From: Candidatus Rifleibacteriota bacterium
GTDB taxonomy: Bacteria; Muiribacteriota; Ozemobacteria; Ozemobacterales; Ozemobacteraceae
Direction: 5' to 3'
DNA: 64,000 nt
Assembly (NCBI GenBank): GCA_015233565.1
Contig: JADFXM010000009.1
Span: 62,001-126,000 of the forward strand
The position numbers and the translations under genes are program-made. Below the pieces are notes generated by a model. That model was not told where the DNA came from and ran no database searches. It saw only the letters and a program-made list of their open reading frames with translations. Positions within the stretch are counted from its first letter, which is position 1, and the number at the start of each line of letters is the position of its first letter. Positions 37,281-46,900 of this stretch are shown here, one piece after another.

Positions 37281-37300
37281 CATACCCCCCTTAGGGTATG
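37281..37300 (-). promoter_or_regulatory. Small palindrome upstream of the BON gene
   Basis: CATACCC (37281-37287) and GGGTATG (37294-37300) are perfect inverted repeats with a six-base spacer. Position suggests an operator or leader hairpin. Confidence 0.3.
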
Positions 37301-37387
37301 TCCGTTTTCTGAATTGTTTTAGTTAATTTACTCTTTGTCGCGGTGCCCTCCTTTCTTCTGACTTCAGATTCTTAATAATTCGTCCTC

Positions 37388-38026
37388 TCAAGCCTTCCCA
37401 CTTTGTCTCCCAGCCTCTAATATTTCTCTTACGCGGTATTTAAAGTTTCTCTTTATTGCGCTACAGTTTGGACAGACCAATGAATCACTCTGATTTTCCA
37501 ATATCCTGTTGGAATGAGTTTTGTCGAACGAATCAGTTTTTGATGACCAAACATAAGTGCAAATAGGGCAAACTGATTTTTTCAAAGAACCCTTTTCGTT
37601 TTTTTCGGGTGAAGGATTGGAAACACTACTTTTGCTTCCATTTGCACTGCTCTCGAGTGATTTTTTTTTATGCTTCTTTAAAAGCCGAAGAAGTTTGTCG
37701 TCCAACTCACTTTTTCCTATAAAATCATCAATATGCTTGCCTAAAAATTTCTTCTGAAAATTTTCAGTGTTAAACATAGACACGATAATTATTTTAGAAT
37801 TTGGTGATACTTTTTTTATGAGCTTTGAGGTTTTTATTCCGTTCATTTTAGGAAGCTGCAGTTCCAAAAGAACTATGTCAGGTTGTTCACTTGAGGCTTT
37901 CTTCACTGCGGACGTTTCCGAATCCGCTTCCAGGATCAGAAAACTTAAATCAGCCCGCTCCAGAAATGTTTTTAAGGTCTTTCTGAATTCAGCATGATCG
38001 TCAACAATGAGAATTTTTTTCTTCAT
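37388..38026 (-). CDS. Pseudo-receiver protein with C-terminal zinc ribbon
   Basis: About 212 residues. Residues 1-120 form a receiver: KKKILIVDDHAEF keeps the acidic pair, SKIIIVSMFN has the switch Ser, and DFIGKSE the conserved Lys. The phospho-acceptor, normally Asp in V-L-L-D-L-x-L-P, is Glu55 (IVLLELQLPKMNG), which would mimic constant phosphorylation. After a Ser/Lys linker, CPICTYVW and CPNCSA give two CxxC pairs, a zinc ribbon, then a basic helix. It is a close paralogue of the stand-alone receiver at 63391. No kinase is adjacent. It may bind RNA, DNA or protein constitutively. Confidence 0.82.
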   Translation of the reverse strand: MKKKILIVDDHAEFRKTLKTFLERADLSFLILEADSETSAVKKASSEQPDIVLLELQLPKMNGIKTSKLIKKVSPNSKIIIVSMFNTENFQKKFLGKHIDDFIGKSELDDKLLRLLKKHKKKSLESSANGSKSSVSNPSPEKNEKGSLKKSVCPICTYVWSSKTDSFDKTHSNRILENQSDSLVCPNCSAIKRNFKYRVREILEAGRQSGKA

Positions 38027-38260
38027 AAGTATGCTAATTATCACCCATATTAAAAGGCTTTGAAATCGTATGAAACCATGGTAAAAATGGTGACAAAGAA
38101 CTATTTTTCAACTTTTCCAATCAAAAAATGCAAGTTTAAGTCCAACCCGGCTTGCAAGTTTCAACTTGACTGACAAGAAAACAAAAAAGGATCCATTAAC
38201 TGTTACTTTCTTTTGCATAATCTCCCTCACCACCAGTGAAGATGATGAACGATTTCTCTA

Positions 38261-39418
38261 TTACCCTTCGAGAAAGTGTCCTAGGGCCTTTAGCGGATGT
38301 AACCGATCACAGACAATTTTCAGGATGGCCAGCAGCGGAACGGCTAATATTGCCCCTGGCACCCCCCACATCCAGAACCAAAACACCAACGATAAGATTA
38401 TCAACACTGGATTCAGAGTGAATCGCCGCGCAAGAAGAATTGGGGTCAGAGTTTCGCCTTCAAGGATGTGGACAAACAAATAGAGGGCCGAGGGTAACAA
38501 AGACCACCATAAGCTGTCAAAACTCAGCATTCCGACCAACACGAAGATGCAGGTTCCAAAAAGCGGACCCAAAACTGGAATGTAGTTTAAAAGAAAGGCG
38601 GTGGTTCCCCATAATAAGGGATCCCCTAACCCGCAAAAATACATTGAGACAGCTGTTGCAACCCCCACAACAAGATTCATGGCGGTGATCGTAATCAGAT
38701 AAGCGGATATGTCCTCCTGGATTTGCTGGGAGATATCTACAGCTTGCCGTTTGTCTTTGAATTTGGGCAAAATTTCTACAATTCGTCGCAGGAAGATATC
38801 ACCGGATACCAAAAGGAAGAAAAGCACCAGGACGGTGGTGAACAATCCATCGAGAACAGCACGTGTTCCGGCAAACAGGGCACTTGTCAGACCAAGATCG
38901 TGACGAACGGCCATGTTAGAGCCCTTTGGCCCTGGAGCATCAGCAACTTGCTCAGCTTGTTGGATGGCCATTTGCAAAGCATGGATCGGGTCTTTTAAAA
39001 CTACCAAGTGGGCTTCCAGTCTTGGTATCCCTTGTGGAAGCATCTTAGCCCAAATCGAGGCAGGGACAGACAAGGCAACCACTAAACCCACAAGTGTTCC
39101 AATAATCAGGAAGATGGCAAGTAGCGCTCCGATGACTCGAGGGACATGCACACTCTTTAAAAGATTGACAGCAGGTTGTAGAAGAAGATTCAAGACTAAA
39201 GCCAACACAACTGGAAAGATGATGGAGCTTGCTACGTAAAGCGCTCCAAAGACACCCAAAGCGAAAATACCACCGAGAAAAAAAGTCTGTGGATTTGACG
39301 GCAGTGGCATCTCCACCTCCTCGGGGGCCTCAACAAAGGCGTCATTACTTTCCTGCGGAGGAGTTTCCTGGCCTAACGACAAAGGAAGATGGCCCGGTGG
39401 AACTGAAATTTGACCCAT
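38261..39418 (-). CDS. AI-2E family (PerM-type) transporter
   Basis: 385 residues: a soluble acidic N-terminal 45-residue tail, then about eight membrane helices. Helix pair FALGVFGALYVASSIIFPVV, the amphipathic middle with a long hydrophilic stretch near 150-205, and the C-terminal LLNYIPVLGPLFG and VHILEGETLTPILLARRFTL are signatures of the family. Members are proposed exporters of small signals or ions; function is mostly undetermined. Monocistronic; the previous minus-strand gene ends over 200 bases away. Confidence 0.9.
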   Translation of the reverse strand: MGQISVPPGHLPLSLGQETPPQESNDAFVEAPEEVEMPLPSNPQTFFLGGIFALGVFGALYVASSIIFPVVLALVLNLLLQPAVNLLKSVHVPRVIGALLAIFLIIGTLVGLVVALSVPASIWAKMLPQGIPRLEAHLVVLKDPIHALQMAIQQAEQVADAPGPKGSNMAVRHDLGLTSALFAGTRAVLDGLFTTVLVLFFLLVSGDIFLRRIVEILPKFKDKRQAVDISQQIQEDISAYLITITAMNLVVGVATAVSMYFCGLGDPLLWGTTAFLLNYIPVLGPLFGTCIFVLVGMLSFDSLWWSLLPSALYLFVHILEGETLTPILLARRFTLNPVLIILSLVFWFWMWGVPGAILAVPLLAILKIVCDRLHPLKALGHFLEG

Positions 39419-39616
39419 ATCGATTCTCCCTTTTTTAAAGATTCCAGATCACGAAATCCGAACTTTGCACAAATTCGGGGGTTTGCGAAAAAAATTCCTG
39501 AATTGCCTTGCTATACAATCCCACAAAATAATAACGTAACTATTAAGACGATTTACAGCGCCAGAGACTTGATCAAACTTAAAAATTTGCGTGATTACTT
39601 TTATTTATTGTTATAA

Positions 39617-39719
39617 CGCCAGGATAAGCTGTCCCCTGGGGTGTCAGCTTCATCTGTTTGATGGCCGATGCCGGGACACCTGGCGCAAGCTACGGTACGA
39701 AACGCAGCTTATCCTGGCG
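39617..39719. repeat. GC-rich 103-bp inverted-repeat structure
   Basis: CGCCAGGATAAGCTG (39617-39631) and CAGCTTATCCTGGCG (39705-39719) are perfect 15-base inverted repeats. Inside them GTGTC/GACAC and GTCCC/GGGAC can form further stems. Local GC content is clearly higher than the surrounding DNA, continuing to about 39755. It may be a structured RNA, a recombination site or a mobile-element relic. Confidence 0.6.
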
Positions 39720-40034
39720 ATGGCCGGCCGAAGAGGCGACCATCAAGCTGCCTCTCAATTGATTCTTAATCAATTGGTAATCTTTCGATACTCCTTCTTC
39801 AATTAAGATATTAAAAAGTACAATTCCGCATTCAAGCTAGGGCGGGGTTCTTCGCTGATAGCTTGATGGAGGAGATGCAAAAAGCAGAGCATTAAAAAAA
39901 TTTGGCTGGTGACTCATTTGTAACCCTAATATGTGGAAACAGGAAATCCCGAATTTCCCCTCAATTAATAGTAAAAACCTACTAGCTACGATCTTATTTG
40001 AGCCCCGTGTAGCCGATCATCACTTTATACTGCT

Positions 40035-40215
40035 GAGTGTGAGCACGATATTTTTTGAAGTCTGGTCAAAATAAATTAGGGCGAAAAGCACTAAAAACAA
40101 AAGCTAGCGACTAAAGGAAAAGCCTTTCGACAGAAGATGATGTGGATTTTGCCTACTCCCTCGAGGAATTTGATCAGATTCTTGATTTTTCCCATGAAAT
40201 AATTTGGCTTCACTC
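40035..40215 (-). mobile_element. MITE-like element, family 2, copy 2 (181 bp)
   Basis: Read on the minus strand it matches the 24860 element end to end: GAGTGAAGCCAAATTATTT at the start and GTGCTCACACTC at the end. Flanks are ACTGCT (40029-40034) and ACTGCC (40216-40221), a six-base duplication with one mismatch. Confidence 0.85.
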
Positions 40216-40686
40216 ACTGCCCTGAAGGCCAATTGAAATAATTACGATTGCTCAAAAGATGTGAAAAATTAGAATAATTCGTCAAGGTACAACACACGAA
40301 ATCGTCTCTGATAAACAATTGTGACATTTTTCACTTCCATGCTCAGCAAATATTTCGCACCTTCTCACCTGAAAATAGGTCAAAGCGCTTCTCAATGTTA
40401 TGTCCCTCAAAACAAGGAGAAATGCTGAATCCAATGATAATTTGCCAGCAATAAATAGTTATTTCTGACTAATTTTTTGGGAATAACATAGGATTTTTCT
40501 TTTCCTTTTGAACTTATATAGTTGACTAATGGAAAATATTGTTGCGCAATTAGCGGTTCAAAGAAAGATACGAAAGCAAAATCCACCTGTATTTTCTTTC
40601 CCGATCAGTTTAAATCATCGAAATTCCCAGGCAGCTTTGCAACAAAGAATAGCTTTAATTTAATTATTGAAAAGGAGGAGGTCAAA

Positions 40687-41244
40687 ATGGGTCTTAGTTG
40701 TCGTGTCTTTGAGATATACCAAACTCAAGAAAATGCCGAAGAATTCAGTGTTGTCGGCATTCTGGAATCACACGTTGAAGCGGAAAAAGCAGTCAAGTTG
40801 CTTCAAGAATCCGGAATTGAGCTCAAAAAATGCTCCATTGTTGGGAAGGAAAATATTTCCGGAGAACATGTCATCGGATACTACTGCGCTGGGGATCGCA
40901 TCTCTTATTGGGGAAAAATGGGAGCCTTCTGGGGAGGTCTTTGGGGTTTACTTGGTGGTTCAGGTTATTTTCTGATTCCAGGGATAGGACCAGTCTTGGT
41001 GGGTGGAACCTTTGTTTCAGCAATGGTCGGCGCTTTGGAAGGAGCTATGGTGGCGGGCGGGTTAAGTATTCTGGGTGCCGGATTGTATAATATCGGAATC
41101 CCAGCAACTTCAATTGTTGATTACGAGACCGCAATAAAAGGTGATCGCTTTCTTGTGATCGTTCATGGAAATTCCCAAGAAGTTGCAGAAGCAAAAATGA
41201 TACTGGAATTAGCAGCGAAACAAGAAAAAAGTGAGTTAGCATAG
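40687..41244 (+). CDS. YflT/DUF1269-like stress protein, copy 1
   Basis: 185 residues; ATG at 40687 is chosen because AAAGGAGGAGG lies just upstream, although the frame stays open to 40522. An N-terminal ferredoxin-like half (ESHVEAEKAVKLLQESGIEL, KKCSIVGKEN) is followed by a YWGKMGAFWGGLWGLLGGSG glycine/aromatic hydrophobic hairpin that could insert in a membrane, and a C-terminal beta-alpha unit (TAIKGDRFLVIVHGNSQEVAEA). This arrangement is common in proteins annotated as DUF1269 or general-stress GSP17M-like. Tandem with a close paralogue 210 bases downstream. Confidence 0.83.
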   Translation: MGLSCRVFEIYQTQENAEEFSVVGILESHVEAEKAVKLLQESGIELKKCSIVGKENISGEHVIGYYCAGDRISYWGKMGAFWGGLWGLLGGSGYFLIPGIGPVLVGGTFVSAMVGALEGAMVAGGLSILGAGLYNIGIPATSIVDYETAIKGDRFLVIVHGNSQEVAEAKMILELAAKQEKSELA

Positions 41245-41455
41245 GCCTTTTTCTCAAATAAAACACTTCATTCATCAACCCCATTAATATTGAAGGAGGT
41301 GAAACTATATTGATAAATGTTTAAAACCTAACCAACAATGTTTTCACAGAAAGAAATGATTTGAGAAGAATGTAAAAGTTTGCTTTCCACTAAACTGATT
41401 AACAATTGAAGCGGAAGTAAACAACGAAAAAAACAAAAACCCGGGAGGAAAAAAA

Positions 41456-41992
41456 ATGCATCAAAAAAGTTATGTTGTTGCGATTTACAAAAAACATGAT
41501 GAAGCTGAAGAAGCGATCAAAGAGCTTCAAAAGTCAGGGGTCAATATGAAACAATGTTCCATCGTGGGCCAATGTTTTCATACTGAAGAAGAAGTTGTTG
41601 GTTTCTACAATGCCGGAGATCGCATGACTTATTGGGGGAAACAAGGAGCTTTCTGGGGTGGAATGTGGGGTTTATTAGTTGGATCCGGATTTTTTTGGAT
41701 TCCAGGCGTAGGAACCGTTTTGGCAGGAGGAGCGCTTGTTTCCTGCATCGTGGGTGCACTTGAAGGAGCCGCAGTCGTGGGAAGTCTCAACGTCCTCGGT
41801 GCAGGTTTGTACAGCATCGGAATTCCAACAGATAGCATTCTCAGATATGAGACCGCTATCAAAGGAAAAAAGTTTGTGGTCATTTTTCACGGTAGTGCTG
41901 GAGAAACTGCAAAAGCGAGAGAGGTCCTTAATTCGACACCTACAGAAACTCTGGAGATGTCGGAAAAAGAGAAGGAAGCGATTAGCGCATAA
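41456..41992 (+). CDS. YflT/DUF1269-like stress protein, copy 2
   Basis: 178 residues, with GGGAGGA upstream. KSYVVAIYKKHDEAEEAIKE and MKQCSIVGQ give the N-terminal half; YWGKQGAFWGGMWGLLVGSG and ALEGAAVVGSLNVLGAGLYS form the hydrophobic hairpin; TAIKGKKFVVIFHGSAGETA the C-terminal unit. About half of residues are identical to the preceding gene, so the pair arose by tandem duplication. Probably a general-stress membrane-associated protein; exact role unknown. Confidence 0.86.
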   Translation: MHQKSYVVAIYKKHDEAEEAIKELQKSGVNMKQCSIVGQCFHTEEEVVGFYNAGDRMTYWGKQGAFWGGMWGLLVGSGFFWIPGVGTVLAGGALVSCIVGALEGAAVVGSLNVLGAGLYSIGIPTDSILRYETAIKGKKFVVIFHGSAGETAKAREVLNSTPTETLEMSEKEKEAISA

Positions 41993-42226
41993 TGCACAAT
42001 TTCGCATTCCCGCAATCCGAGAAAGCTGCATCAATTGGCCTGATCAGGGCAAAATTAGTCACTTCTAACTATTTTTATAGGGAAATTAAATGATTTCCCA
42101 CTTGTTGGGTTATTGTTAAATATGAATTGTCCAAACTTTCCCAATCAGAAATGACGGGGATTTAAACTAGTTGCTGGTACAGCGGCAAAGATCAATCAAG
42201 ATTAAAAAATTTTCAGGAGGATCAAA

Positions 42227-42871
42227 ATGAAAAAGAACGTGTTTGGAATCCTAGCGATTGTGGTGGTTTTGTTTTCCTTTTCACTGGTGTGTGATGTGGT
42301 GTGGGCCCTCAAGAACGTCTGCCCGGAATGCTGTAAGATGGTCAAAGATCAGGATCTGACCCAATGCCCATTTTGCGGGAAGGTCATGAACAAATGTCTG
42401 ATATGCGGCCAAATAAATCCGATCAAAAACGACCATTGTGCCAGTTGCAGTGCCAGTCTGGCTGAATCTCGGGTTTCGAGAACTATCAGCCGAGATATTA
42501 GGGAAGAACTGAAGCTTGGCGAATCCGATCGTTCAAAGATCGAGGTTGAACTTCAACAAATCGAACAAAAAGTATTGGAAACTGGAATTACACCCGAACT
42601 AGTTGCAAGACAAGTTGAACTATTGACCCTTATGGGTTGGTGGTCCTTAGCGAACACCACGGCTAACACATTTTCACAGCAATTTCCAAAGGCTGAGCAA
42701 AACGCTCGGATGTCAATCTGTCGAGTCATCGCTCTTAGAAATCTGGGTTTTCTAGCTCTTCAAGAAAACCACAACGAAATTGCTATTGGGTATCTAAAAA
42801 CTGCGCTGTCCATCGATCCGAAGGACTCAAAAGCTCAGAATCTACTTGAAATGGCTGGCGGAACAAAGTAA
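42227..42871 (+). CDS. Secreted double zinc-ribbon protein with TPR
   Basis: 214 residues. Signal peptide 1-27 (ending VVWA). Four CxxC pairs follow: CPECCKM, CPFCGKV, CLICGQI and CASCSAS, making a double zinc ribbon. Residues about 90-135 are a charged coiled coil, and 150-214 carry TPR-like helices (LGFLALQENHNEIAIGYLKTAL). Zinc ribbons behind a signal peptide are unusual because they are usually cytoplasmic; the hydrophobic segment may instead act as a membrane anchor. AGGAGG upstream. Confidence 0.78.
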   Translation: MKKNVFGILAIVVVLFSFSLVCDVVWALKNVCPECCKMVKDQDLTQCPFCGKVMNKCLICGQINPIKNDHCASCSASLAESRVSRTISRDIREELKLGESDRSKIEVELQQIEQKVLETGITPELVARQVELLTLMGWWSLANTTANTFSQQFPKAEQNARMSICRVIALRNLGFLALQENHNEIAIGYLKTALSIDPKDSKAQNLLEMAGGTK

Positions 42872-42982
42872 TCCTCCACCAAAATAGGCTGCATCGGGTG
42901 TTGTCATTCTAATTATCCGAAAAAAATCGGTGTAGTTAAATTGAAATTTCTATTACAGCCAAGCAATTCAAAGGAGACCGAA

Positions 42983-43519
42983 ATGAATTTTCTCTCGAAA
43001 CGCTTTTATTGGAAATGTATCGCAGCAATCCTTATCTTTTCGATAGCTCATTGTCCTTTCCTGGAAGCTGCGAAAATAACTATTCCCAAAGGAACTTTAA
43101 TACGAATCCGCTTGGGAGAAACATTGTCTACTGAAACAGCCAAGGAAGGGAAAACGCTTATTTTTTCCGTAGAGACTGCTGTCCGAGTAGGAAATAGAAA
43201 GGTTATAGAAAAGGGAGCAGATGTTCGGGCATACCTCTCCGAAATTCGCCATCCCCAACGTTTTGGGCGAAACGCAAGTTTAAAAATAAAATTTCTTACG
43301 GTAACCAGCATAAAAGGCAGAGAAGTTCCCGTCGTAGTTGGAGAACATGCGGCAAAAACAAATGAGCAAATGGGAATGGCTGCTGGAGCTGCTGTTGGCG
43401 GCGCCCTTATTTTTGGTCCTATTGGACTCCTTGCAGGATTATTCGTTAAAGGGAAGAATATCTATATTCCAAGGGGTACAATACTGCATGTTGAGGTTGC
43501 AGAGGATACATTGTTCTAA
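42983..43519 (+). CDS. Secreted beta-rich protein with glycine-rich hydrophobic segment
   Basis: 178 residues from the ATG at 42983, preceded by AAAGGAGA; a frame open to 42941 is not needed. Signal peptide 1-29 (ending LEAA). ITIPKGTLIRIRLGETLSTE and the later YIPRGTILHVEVAEDT are paired strands of an OB/VirB10-like beta sandwich, with the glycine-rich MGMAAGAAVGGALIFGPIGLL between them. Known from environmental genomes as hypothetical; role unknown, possibly envelope associated. Confidence 0.75.
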   Translation: MNFLSKRFYWKCIAAILIFSIAHCPFLEAAKITIPKGTLIRIRLGETLSTETAKEGKTLIFSVETAVRVGNRKVIEKGADVRAYLSEIRHPQRFGRNASLKIKFLTVTSIKGREVPVVVGEHAAKTNEQMGMAAGAAVGGALIFGPIGLLAGLFVKGKNIYIPRGTILHVEVAEDTLF

Positions 43520-43914
43520 ACCCAGCTCCTTTATCTAGGAACAAATTTTCGAGTTCCTAAAAAGTTTTGAAAAGCAGAGTTACGCATATTTGGGAGATCA
43601 ATTTTTTGACAATGTTCCAGATCCTTGAGTTGCTTGAACTCAGTTTTTGTTGATGCTGGCTGAATAGCTAGCGCCAGGCGAATTGTACTAACTTTCAGAT
43701 CGCCATTCATGGCGATCTGAAAGAAGCCCGGTTTCCATGTTTGTTCTTTCGATTCGCCTGTTTTCAGTTTTTGATGGGTGCTTGTGCTCAGCTCTCGGTA
43801 AACGATCTACTCACTTTCAGCGAAATCCGGCTTACTTTAAGAGTGTCCGGGTAAATGCGCGTTTCTTTCTGATAAAGCGCAATAGTCAACTAACATTAAA
43901 GGAAGGTTCTTATC
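43520..43914. other. Intergenic gap with perfect palindrome
   Basis: No gene is supported. A perfect 15-base stem with two-base loop occurs at 43692-43723. GGAAGG precedes the next start. Confidence 0.5.
43692..43723. repeat. Perfect 32-base palindrome
   Basis: CTTTCAGATCGCCAT and ATGGCGATCTGAAAG are separated by TC. There is no T-run, so it is not a typical terminator; it could be an operator, a cruciform or a transcript 3' end. Confidence 0.65.
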
Positions 43915-46900
43915 ATGAGAGGATTTAAGGCTTGGCCAATCTACTTACTGTATATTTTGATTATGGGTTTTCTATTAATTACGGGCTGTAACGGTTGTAA
44001 AGAGGACAGCGGACAATTTCCGGAAACCGGTCCATTGGCAGGCCCACCTTCGGTGACTTTAACAGATCCAGCTGCCGGTGACACGAACGTTCCCATCAAC
44101 AAGAAAATAGTTGTAAATTTCAACGCAGATATGGATCCTTCATCGATCGGAACAACAACCTTTATGGTGTCTTCATCTGGAGGAACACCTGTTTCAGGAA
44201 CGGTGACCTATGTTGGCGGGAATGCAATCTTCGCGCCTACTAGCAATCTCGCACCCAACACAACCTTTACGTGTACGATTACCACTGGGGGCAGGAGTTT
44301 GGGGGGCAGTCCACTGGCGGCAAATTACTCATGGAGTTTCCTAACTAGTGCATCGCCAGACACCACCGCGCCCACCATTGTTTCCACAGATCCTGAGAAT
44401 CATGCCACAAGTGTTCCTATTAACACGAAAATCACGGTACCCTTTAGCAAAGCCATGGATCCGCTAACAATAAATTCATCAACCTTTTTTGTAACCGAAG
44501 GCGGAACCCCAAGCGCTAACACGCTGAAAAATCCTAAAGCATCCACCGTGGCAGCGATCAGCGGAACACCTGTTCCAGGAACGGTGACATGTATTGGCCG
44601 GATTGTAGTTTTTACACCTGCACACAATCTTAGTCTCAGTACCGTCTATACCGTTACGATTACCACTGGAGCTAAGGATCTAGCTGGAAACGCACTGGCA
44701 GCAAACTTTAGTTTTAGCTTCACAGGAGTGGCGGCTGACGTCATTCCCCCGACTGTGGTTTTTTCAGATCCTGCTAATGGTGAGCAAAACGTCGCTCTCA
44801 ACAAGAATATATCCCTAACCTTCAACAAGGAGATGGACCCTTTAACAATTAATCCATTAACCTTTCTAGTCTCAGGTGTACCAGGAGCTGTCACCTATGA
44901 TGTGGTAAGCAAAATTGCAACATTTAAACCAACAAACCCTCTGGCAGCCAACACAACCTTCACTGTCACGGTTACTGGTGGGGCCAAAGATCTAGCTGGC
45001 AATATATTGCCGACAAACTTCACATTGAACTTCACAACCGGAACAGCTCTGGACACCACAGCACCAACTGTTTCTTCCACAAATCCTGCTAATGGTGCTA
45101 CAAATGTGGCAACCAACATAAGAATTTCCGTACCCTTCAGTAAAGGCATGAACCCTTTAACAATAAATCCAACAACTTTTATCTTAACGGGGCCTGACGG
45201 TACAACTGTTTCAGGAACAGTAACCTATTCCGGGTTGGTTGCGATTTTTGCACCCACAAGCAATCTGACAGGCAACACTCTCTATTCTGCCAAAATTACC
45301 ACTGGAGTTACAGACCTGGCAGGAAACGCATTGGCAGCAAATTATACCTGGAGCTTCACAACTGGTAATGCTCCAGACATTACCCCGCCCACCATTCTTG
45401 CGGCTTCAACAGTACCGGCAAATGGTGCCACAAATGTTCCTGTGAACATAAAAGTTTCCGTGCCTTTCAGCGAAGGAATGAATCCTTTAACAATAAACCA
45501 AACAACTTTTACCTTAACTGAAGGTGGAGCACAAAATGCCAACAGAGTGGAAAAGTCAACAGAATTTGCCACGACAGGGACCAGCGTAGCAGGGACAGTT
45601 ACCTATATTGGCGTAACTGCAGTTTTTTCACCAGCAAACCTTCTCAAATTTAACGCAACTTATACTGCTATGATTACTACAGGGGCCAAGGATTTGGCAG
45701 GCAACGCACTGGCAACTAATTTTGTATGGACCTTTTCAACCGGCAATGCCCCGGACACCACGCCACCCACTGTGGTTTCCACGAATCCTGCCAGTAGTGC
45801 CACAAGTGTAGCTATCAACAAGATAATCTCCGCTAACTTCAGCGAAGCCATGAACCCTTTAACGATAAGTCCAACAACTTTTACAATAACAGGACCTGGC
45901 GGAACCCCCGTTTCAGGAGCAGTTACCTATGTTGGCTTGTCTGCCTTTTTTACACCCACAAACAGCCTGACATTCAATGCTACTTATACGGCGACAATTA
46001 AAGCCGGAGCCACAGACCTGGCTGGCAATGTACTGGGGACTAATTACACATGGGGTTTTTCAACAGGTGTAGCTCCCGACACTACTCCGCCCACTGTGGC
46101 TTCTACGGATCCAGTTAATAATGCCGCAGCTGTAGCTGTCAATAAGAAAATCGCTGTAACCTTCAGCGAAACATTGGCATCTTCAACTATTAATACAACA
46201 ACCTTCACCCTGACAAAGCTTGGCGGAGCAGCCGTTTCAGGAACGGTAACTTATGTTGGCCTGGTTGCTAACTTTACACCATCAGCAAATCTCGAATTCA
46301 ACTCTACTTATACCGCCAGAATCACTACCGGAGTCCAAGACCTTGCCGGAAATCCTATGGCAACAGACTTCACCTGGACTTTCGGAACCGGCATCGCCCC
46401 GGATACCACACCTCCTACCGTGGGCTCCACTGATCCTGCAAACAATGCCGCAGGTGTAGTAGTCACTAAAATAATCTCCGCAACTTTCAGTGAAACCATG
46501 GACACTTCAACGATTAATCCAACGACCTTTACCCTGACAAAGCTTGGCGGAGCAGCTGTTACAGGAACGGTGAGCTTTACTGGCCTGGTTGCTAACTTTA
46601 CACCATCAGCAAGTCTCGAATTCAACTCTACTTATACTGCCAGAATTACCACTGGTGCCAAAGACCTGGCAGGAAATCCCATGACAGCAGATTCTGCTTG
46701 GACCTTCTCAACCGGAATCGCCCCAGACATCACTCCACCCACTGTTTCTTCTACTGACCCTGGAAATGGGGGGGTAAATGTAGCTGTCAACAAAAAACTC
46801 GCTGTAACCTTCAGTGAAGCCATGGACACTTCAACGATTAACCCAACAACCTTCACTCTTACAAAGCTTGGCGGAACATCTGTTACAGGAACAGTGAGCT

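Larger units (their letters stand above)
39419..40686. other. Long non-coding stretch
   Basis: About 1.27 kb without a supported gene. It holds a 103-bp GC-rich inverted-repeat structure (39617-39719) and a family-2 MITE-like element (40035-40215). A continuous frame from 40522 is in frame with the next gene, but its start at 40687 is better supported. Confidence 0.6.

Noticed and set aside
37325-37346. Possible third end of the family-1 MITE-like element (TTTACTCTTTGTCGC)
   Set aside because: Only about 15 bases match, with no partner end nearby, so it cannot be told from chance.
39611-39719. Integron attC site
   Set aside because: The required RYYYAAC/GTTRRRY core boxes are not present at the ends and no cassette or integrase is nearby.
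39591-39806. 71-codon frame across the GC-rich inverted repeat
   Set aside because: The inverted repeat explains the open frame; the translation shows no family features.
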